This document shows positions 5,500 through 5,685 of a stretch of DNA of 5,685 nucleotides, one piece after another; the stretch's first letter is position 1; each line of letters begins with the position of its first letter. The notes under the pieces were generated by a model that did no database searches, was not told the origin of the DNA, and saw only the letters and a list, made by a program, of their open reading frames with translations. Made by a program: the position numbers and the translations under genes. Source of the stretch: Rhodobacteraceae bacterium UBA7436. Its GTDB lineage: Bacteria; Pseudomonadota; Alphaproteobacteria; Rhodobacterales; Rhodobacteraceae. The stretch is from contig DLQI01000052.1 of the NCBI GenBank assembly GCA_002478745.1, forward strand, positions 1-5,685, in the 5' to 3' direction.

Positions 5500-5685
5500 A
5501 TGTCAAATGCACAGCTTGAAGCCGCGATCGAATCCGCATGGGATGCACGCGATACCATTTCACCTGCCACAACTGGCGAACAGCGTGACGCAATTGAAGA
5601 TACGCTTGCTGCCCTAGACAGCGGCAAACTGCGCGTTGCAGAGCGTCAGGACAATGGCGATTGGCACGTAAATCAGTGGGCAAAG
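5500..5685 (+). CDS. dapD: DapD, tetrahydrodipicolinate N-succinyltransferase (N-terminal part)
   Basis: DapD transfers succinyl from succinyl-CoA to 2,3,4,5-tetrahydropyridine-2,6-dicarboxylate in the succinylase branch of lysine and meso-diaminopimelate synthesis, which feeds peptidoglycan. The 62 codons seen are in frame to the right edge, so about a quarter of a usual 275-residue protein is present. They match the helical N-terminal domain: LEAAIESAWDARD, then ALDSGKLRVAER and GDWHVNQWAK, a typical DapD sequence. The left-handed beta-helix that forms the active site lies beyond the window. The start is fixed by AGAGGA at 5488-5493, six bases before ATG. It diverges from the LOG gene; other lys/dap genes may follow but cannot be seen. 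Confidence 0.92.
   Translation, partial: MSNAQLEAAIESAWDARDTISPATTGEQRDAIEDTLAALDSGKLRVAERQDNGDWHVNQWAK

Overview
The window looks like chromosomal DNA of an alphaproteobacterium of the Rhodobacterales (Roseobacter-type), with moderate GC and ordinary housekeeping gene content. This rests on recognising the proteins: a short SerB, an L-asparaginase II of the Rhizobium etli type, an IalB-family exported protein, a RlmN with a long N-terminal extension, a LOG-family protein and a DapD start. No mobile element, tRNA, rRNA, CRISPR array or phage-like segment is visible, and no system that is clearly new to science.

Layout: Bases 1-213 form an AT-rich control region upstream of serB (214-1095, +). 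Its minus strand reads as a structured RNA leader, probably for a serine-biosynthesis gene (serC) just left of the window. serB faces the asparaginase gene (1155-2135, -) across a 59-base gap that holds a GC-rich hairpin with a conserved-looking tail. The asparaginase gene diverges from the IalB-family gene (2311-2841, +) over 175 bases. A clear intrinsic terminator follows the IalB-family gene, then a good promoter and rlmN (2961-4154, +). A 138-base gap containing several mutually exclusive stems leads to a small unknown gene with a strong ribosome binding site (4293-4505, +). That gene converges on the LOG-family gene (4531-5373, -), which diverges from dapD (5500 to the right edge, +).

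How the genes relate: The genes are mostly single transcription units rather than one operon. Amino-acid metabolism recurs: serine synthesis (serB), asparagine breakdown, and the lysine/diaminopimelate pathway (dapD). RlmN modifies 23S rRNA and tRNA, the LOG protein acts on nucleotide monophosphates, and the IalB-family protein is exported to the periplasm. The parts most worth a second look are the leader opposite serB, the tailed hairpin at 1104-1148, the competing stems at 4159-4212 and the 70-residue unknown protein.
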